This document shows positions 58,191 through 64,000 of a DNA stretch of 64,000 bases, piece by piece. Numbering within the stretch: the first letter of the stretch is position 1; every line of letters begins with the position of its first letter. Source of the DNA: Apricaphanius iberus (taxonomy: Eukaryota; Chordata; Actinopteri; Cyprinodontiformes; Aphaniidae). The DNA lies in contig JAPXFQ010002422.1 in the NCBI GenBank assembly GCA_028564705.1, positions 558,001 to 622,000 on the forward strand, given 5' to 3'. The notes under the pieces were generated by a model. That model was not told the DNA's origin. It did no database searches and saw only the letters and a list, made by a program, of their open reading frames with translations. The position numbers were made by a program, and so were the translations under genes.

Positions 58191-60754
58191 GAAACTGTGG
58201 GTAGTTTCCATAGGATGACATGAATTCCTCAATTAATTGGATTCTGTATCATTCTGAAAACATTCATTAACTTCTCATCCGTGCTTGCAAAAGCAAGTCC
58301 ATTGTTGAAACATATGCTTAATTTCACTGTGCAGAGTTATGCAGAGAGTGTGTTGTTTTAATTTAAACTTCAGTGTATGTTAATTTAGAGGGAAATAGGG
58401 ATTTTTATGTCACGATACATAAAGGTAATGATGGTCTTATCAGTAATAAACATCACTTTTCCCTCTGTGATTATCAGCCAAAGGCATGCATGTCATTCTT
58501 TGACTTCCTGCCAAGCAAGAAAGAAGTACTGAGGTTGAATTTTTTATTCTATTTCTCAAACCATGTTTTTAACCAAAAGGTCTCTATAAATAACTGGTGG
58601 TTTGTATCGCTCTGCTGTATTACCATAATAAAGGTCTCCTGATCATATATCTTTTTGAGTTTTAGCTAAACTGCTCCACTAGCTTTGTTCCAATTGTTAG
58701 TAAAATAAAGATAAGATGCTGGTATCATTTCACTCTCACTTAGAAGGGGAATGTACTACATACTTTGTGCCAGAATTTTACTTCCATATCTGTCCTTTAA
58801 ACCAAAACAATAAAACTGTGAGGTTAATTTAGCTGATAGCCAAGTTATCATTCCTACATCTTTTTTTTTATTATTATTTTGTACTACCTTGTTGCTGTAG
58901 TTAATTAAAAATAAGTGTGACAGTAATTAACAGCAGTGGTCAATTAGTAGACAAATGGTAACCAAAAAAAAAAAACAGACTTTCTATTAATGACGTAGAT
59001 GTAATTCCTATGTTGATTCTGACCAGCATGTCTCCAAATTCCAGTGTCACCAGAACACTTTATATTAGACATATAATAAAAACTTAGTTTAACATCACAT
59101 ATAGTGACTGTGAATGGAAGCAGCCGAAAGTCCACTCATAATCAGCTAATGGTTTACCTGTTGAACTTCACATACATAAAGGTAGCCGTCAAATGTTATT
59201 TCAAGAACCTGAATAAATGACTCGGACCCATTAAGTCAATTTATAGTTAATTTTCCTTACATCGCGCTGTTTCTGCCTAAAACGCTATTTTCTAGCTAAT
59301 GTCAAGCATGTGGGGGGTGAAGATGAAACGAAATTAAAATGTTGGATTTGAGAAAATTCGATAGTTTCAAGAAGGATACAATTTAGTTTTTCTAGGAATT
59401 GAACCTTTTTTGTGCCTTGTTAGCAACCATGCAATCATTGAAACATTTAATAAAACTTTTAGAGGGGCATTTAAAAAAAGGGAGAATAAAACGTTTAGCG
59501 TTTAAAAGAATTTGCTGTGCTGTTACAAATACCACATCATTATTCATGCATGGTAATAATTATTCTTTTTAAGAAAGGCATGCATCTGAACGGTCGTTTT
59601 ATTTCTCTTTCACACATTCAAGATTATTGAATTTTCTGGCTTTACAATATGGCGAATTTGCTCTTCAATTGTGATAAAAGCTATATTCAATTTATGTCAT
59701 TACTGCTGTGCAAATCCAACAGAATTATGCAAAATGCAGTATTTTTTATCAATTTTTCCTCACATTTTGAAAAGATGTAAAAAGGTGTACACTTAAGCTG
59801 ATGTCAGCTGTTGTGTTGCAGTTATTTCTGGTCCTTCAGCCACATCGGAATTGCGGCAGTCCAGATGGGAGACAATGAGTATTTGTGGACCTGAGTCAGC
59901 AGATTTTACACACAGCGGATCTGCAATAGCAGCAAGAAGCAGCTGGTTGTTTGAGATCAACCCGAATGTGGCTCGGGGAAGGAGAAAGTGCGTGTGTGTC
60001 ACTGTGATTGACGGCTCTTGTTAAGGGCAGGATTTCTGAGGGGAGAGCAGCGGCTCAGTCTTGTCAAGGTCAATCAGAGAGATGTTTGGCAGGAGTCCAG
60101 TTGGAAATAACAGCTCGAAAATGGACAATATGCAACCCAACCTGTGTGCCAGAGCTGGGTCTCTAAAGGTCAGTTAAGTTTCATTGCAATGATAGGAGGA
60201 ACTATGTGTTATGGGGATAAGGCCAAGGGGGTTTGAGTAGACACAGAAGATTGTCTGGCCATGCCAGACCTCTCTGGTTTAAAACGTAACGTTGTGTACT
60301 AATAGTCTCTCACTGTAATGATTTTGAATACTAATAAAAAACGTACTGTTTCATCAAATTAGCCTGTAGAAGGAAATTAACTGAATAAAATGAATATCAC
60401 TGTTTGCTGCGATTGAAAGTCTCTGTTGCTGCTGTCTGTTCCTGAAAATTACGACAGTGTTCCATGCTGCTTTGATAATTAAACAGTTGTTGTCCTTACA
60501 GATCACGCCCGGTGTAAGTTAAATATGAGCTCCTCGCTAAAGCTTTCCCTCTCCCCTGTGTGCGAGCTTGACTCGACTCAGTATGCCGCACTGCCACACT
60601 GGCACCGAAAATTGTTTAATCACAGCTCATCCATATAACTGATGATGAGCCAGCCTTAAATCATAGCTGAAACGCACTCTGCCCAGAAGGCAAAGAGCTG
60701 GAAACCATTGCCTTTGTGGCACCTCGGCGTTCAGTGACAACATTTAATTTCTAA
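58191..60754. other. Mostly unique interval; candidate regulatory block 59.8-60.15 kb
   Basis: No coding domains. 59800-60150 is mixed-complexity with several CAGCAG/CAGCTG words and could be conserved non-coding sequence. The remainder is AT-rich. Confidence 0.3.
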
Positions 60755-61425
60755 CTATGAATGCAGGTTTTCATTGGCACCTAACATCTGTGTTAAGTGC
60801 TTATCTGCTTCAAAGGTTTTTCCAACCAAGCGGCGCAGCTCCCTGGATGGGCGTGACACAGTTGCTGAGACATGAAACAAACATGGCATGTGGTTTAAAT
60901 GGGACACAGGGAAGGCCTGCCTGTTGGTGACAGCAGAAAGACACGTGGAAGTAACTCTCACACACATCGTGAAGAAGCAAGTAGATACAGTGCTTTGCAA
61001 AAGTAGAACTTTACTGCCTCAAACATTGACGCACTTCATTGGAATTTTCTGTGACAGATCGGCATAAAGTTTTATGTAGTTGTGAAGTCGACTGAACATT
61101 GTATTCTTTTTTTCAGTTTTCTTCACAAAAATATGAAGTATATTTTTTACCCCGATTTTCTACAACTCCTCTAAATACATTCTGATACAACTATTTTGTT
61201 TTCAGAATTCACCCAATAAAGGTGACAGTAACTTAAAAGATCAAATAAAAATATATGATATAGACTCATTACATGCAAAGCAAGCTATTTTGAGCTTGTA
61301 TTTGTTATGATGTTGATTAATATGAAAACCCTTAAAATTCAAAATCTCAGAAAATTAGAACATTGTGAAAAGGTTCAGTATTTTAGGTTCAAAGCTAATA
61401 AACAAAAAACACATGCAAAGGGATT
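60755..61425 (-). repeat. Composite repeat, inverted partner of 34686-35480
   Basis: On the - strand this follows the 35-kb unit: a Tc1-end module (AACCTAAAATACTGAACC, TTCTAATTTTCTGAGATT) at 61405-61215, then ATTCTGAAAACAAAATAGTT, AATGAAGTGCGTCAATGTTT and the highly similar block ending GAAAACCTGCATTC at 60761. It lacks the SINE-like insertion. ACAGTGCTTTGCAAAAGTA at 60989 resembles a Tc1-type end. The 81-residue frame over it has no known domain. Confidence 0.75.
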
Positions 61426-62321
61426 CTGAGTCTTTAAATATTCTCTCGGTCTGGTTTAGTGGGAATCACAATTAAGACCGTATCCAGAGTTTCAGAATTA
61501 CCGAGGTCCACCCTGGGGCGAAACCATACTCTCAACTGTGTGGGGTTGGAGGTTAGACTGAGTGATTTATCATCCTCTCACATTCAATCGGACCTTTCCT
61601 CTTGGAATAAAGAACATTTAAAATCACTGTTGCACAAGGAGTGTGCTGCATTAGTTATAACCTGTATTAATAGTGGTTCAAAGACAGTTATTTATTATTA
61701 CTAATAAAATAAATAAAATTAATGGTTACAAGGTGCCACCTACTCAGCAGAAACAAATTTCTAACAAGGGGAGTGACATAGCTAACATTAGTAATGTTTG
61801 CCATCTCGTTAACCAACTTTGTGATAAAATAGGCTTAATTTAGCTAATATTACCTGCATGTAACAGCAAAACTTGAAATACGTCTTGTTTCAAAAACTCA
61901 ATGTTTTGTGCCTTTTGCTGCTTCTGGTTGGTAGTTTGCTGGACGTGCTTCTTTACTGTTTTTGCTCTGCAGCTTCTAGTGGCGATCCACTGATGCTGTG
62001 TTTCCTTTATGGTACGTATAAAGATGGGTCGGAAAACGGGATACTATATTTTAACAAGTAAAACGGCTTTAACAGCAAAAATCAGAGGGTACCGACACAG
62101 GGAAATTGGGAGACGTTTCCCACACGTAACTTCACCTTTCACGCCCATGCTTTCAGTCATATTTGCTCCAGATAACCACCCATGCAATTTAAATGCATTC
62201 TTTTAATTATGTTTTCATTAAATACAAAGCAGAAAATGACAGAGGCACATTAATAGAAAGTTATATGGAAGGTAAAAGTGTGAGGGGAAAAAAAGGTACA
62301 TAAGTAGCAGGGATGAATGCA
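61426..62321. other. Unannotated interval
   Basis: No feature supported. The + frame at 61459-61704 is unrecognised. Confidence 0.35.
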
Positions 62322-62748
62322 GGCTAGAGCAGCCGATTCGGATGTTGTCAATCCATTAAATGGCCGTTATTACTGGTTATCACTCCCATTAAATGCCGTC
62401 AGACTGTGCCCTCTCTACCTACTAGTAGGTTATCTACCATTCTTATCGCTGATAACAGCCAACTGTCTGCAGGTGTCAAAAATACTTTGTCAGAGTAGCA
62501 TATCGTAACTGGAGTTATCTAACCAATTTTAACCAACCCACAAGTTTAATGTCCTAACCTTAAGGTCACAGAAGGACAAATATACTTTCTTTTAAATGCC
62601 TAAACTTAATTTGAAGAAGTTTTAAACACCAAACAGAAAAGTATATTTCAGTAGGTAGAGAGGGCACATTCTGATGGCGTTTAATGGAATTGATAACCGC
62701 TAATAACGGCCATTTAATGGGCTGATCATATCCAAAACGGGTGCCTAG
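62322..62748. mobile_element. Palindromic MITE with about 95-bp terminal inverted repeats
   Basis: The left arm 62324-62424 and the reverse complement of 62650-62748 share CCATTAAATGGCCGTTATTA, GGTTATCA, CCATTAAA(T/C)GCC(G/A)TCAGA and GTGCCCTCTCTACCTACT with few mismatches. Both arms begin at CTAG. The 225-bp centre is AT-rich and non-coding. The superfamily is not clear from the ends. Confidence 0.8.
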
Positions 62749-64000
62749 AGGGGATTGTCAGAAAAAGCCATTCAAAAGTTTTGGGGACCTTCACAAGGAG
62801 TGGTCTGAGGATGGAGTGCATTAAGTATCCAAGAAGGAAGGCTGGAAACGGTACACTGTTAGGTCTTCCTATTACTTGCTTTACATCTCGTTCTCTCCAA
62901 CACCCTGAAGAACCCCAGACATTTTTTGACGTGACGTAGAAAACTTTCTTTGAAATTTCTTTACTTATTTATTTTATTCCCCCCACTAGGTCCTTCTAGC
63001 TGTAAGGTGAGCTGTAACTACCATCTGCGCCACCGTGCTCCCATTCCTTTAGTTATTATTTACACTTCATTCGTTGAAAGCTGTCCATGCAGCAAACAAT
63101 TTCTTACGATCAGGAAGTTTTATCCGAGTCATCAAATGCAATCCGTTTGCCCCATCTGCTCTACTTCAATGTTTCCTTTTAATTTTATAACAGGCAAACT
63201 CGAGCTATAAGACAAATCAGTTATTTGATGGCGAATTTACAAGGAATGAAGGCAAAAATATTACTTCTCAGGGCTTTCAAATGACCGGATGAGCCTTGGT
63301 TTCAGGAAAAGTGCAGTTACACATTCTGACTGACAGGAAGATGGTCTTGTACGGTAACAACTTCAGCTTTGTGTGACTGACACAGTCAGAATCAACTCAG
63401 TGACAGGGAGACAGAGGTGTGCATGGCATCCTTGTTAAACTTCATAGCACACTCTGGGGGAAAATATGATAATTTTATAGTTTAGGAAACTCAGGTGCTG
63501 TAATATATTTGTTTTTTAATGAGGCTTGTTGGAGGCTGAGTTAAAAACTACTCTGTGATCAGCGGCTGCCCATTACTTTAATGTCGATAAACATAAAGGA
63601 ATGGTTTAGTAGTTTTAAAGTGAGGTTATGTTCAAATGTTATTAGAAGATAAATTCCTATCTACAGTAGATCATTTTCTTTGGGATTAAGTATGTCATAG
63701 TGGTTTTTGCAAATACTGTATTAGTTTTCTGCGTTGAATGGGTTTTTGAATTACGTAAAATTAACATTTCAAAGATTATAGAAATAAATAACATAATTAC
63801 AACATAACAAGGGCAGAAAAAACATATTCCCAAATGAATAATTTTCAATATAAAACGTATCAATATTAATATTAAGGCTCATTTAAGTGTGTTTTTGTGC
63901 ACCCAGATAACTAAAATTTATTTAAAGTTTAATTTATTGAAGCTCATGGTGGAGACAAATTAGGTTTAACTGCCCTTTAGCCATTTCCCAAATCAAAAGG
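62749..64000. other. Unannotated interval to the right edge
   Basis: AT-rich. No exon, repeat end or RNA gene recognised. Confidence 0.4.

Noticed and set aside
60755..61000. 81-codon - frame and its 35-kb counterpart as a conserved protein
   Set aside because: The two repeat copies are open in different frames and strands, so conservation is of DNA, not protein.

Overview
This window looks like nuclear DNA of a ray-finned (teleost) fish. It is AT-rich and carries simple repeats such as (TAGA)n, (TA)n and (TG)n. It is densely populated by relics of families typical of teleost genomes: CR1/L2/Rex1-type LINEs, Tc1/mariner transposons and their miniature derivatives, hAT-like MITEs with 8-bp target duplications, TTAA-flanked MITEs, tRNA-like SINE modules and one probable solo LTR. 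Reading frames are short, and I found no operon-like layout, ribosomal RNA or tRNA gene, or CRISPR array. I see no convincing intact host protein-coding gene. The segment is best read as intronic or intergenic sequence. The two weak hints of a host gene are a CpG-rich, purine-rich block with a good splice donor (about 4040-4590, + strand), which resembles a promoter plus 5' UTR exon, and one possible small exon on the - strand near 17.5 kb.

Layout. 1-2.3 kb: - strand LINE relic with an SGNH-esterase ORF1 and an endonuclease. 2.4-8.2 kb: three copies of a short unnamed repeat, a (TAGA)n tract, the CpG-rich candidate exon, a decayed THAP domain, and a SINE-like module. 8-19 kb: mostly unique AT-rich DNA with one clear hAT MITE (16.65-16.99 kb). 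19-22 kb: a long inverted repeat containing a LINE fragment, then two abutting TTAA MITEs. 25.7-28.1 kb: a rearranged LINE plus another repeat. 29.5-34 kb: a mariner-type MITE, a LINE 3' end with a SINE-like tail, and a solo LTR candidate. 34.7-39.6 kb: a transposon nest at least four layers deep. 41-50 kb: a hAT MITE, a Tc1 interior fragment and a near full-length Tc1 element. 50.5-51.9 kb: the youngest-looking LINE, with a 375-codon open reverse transcriptase frame. 54-62.7 kb: further Tc1 fragments, a GC-rich MITE, an inverted partner of the 35-kb repeat, and a palindromic MITE.

How it fits together. Every protein-coding signal I can name belongs to a mobile element, and almost all are broken. 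The main biological content is insertion history: which element sits inside which, and which repeats could recombine with each other. Several unique, CpG-containing stretches (near 18.4, 30.2, 44.5, 54.2 and 59.9 kb) could be conserved regulatory sequence, but only cross-species alignment could show that.
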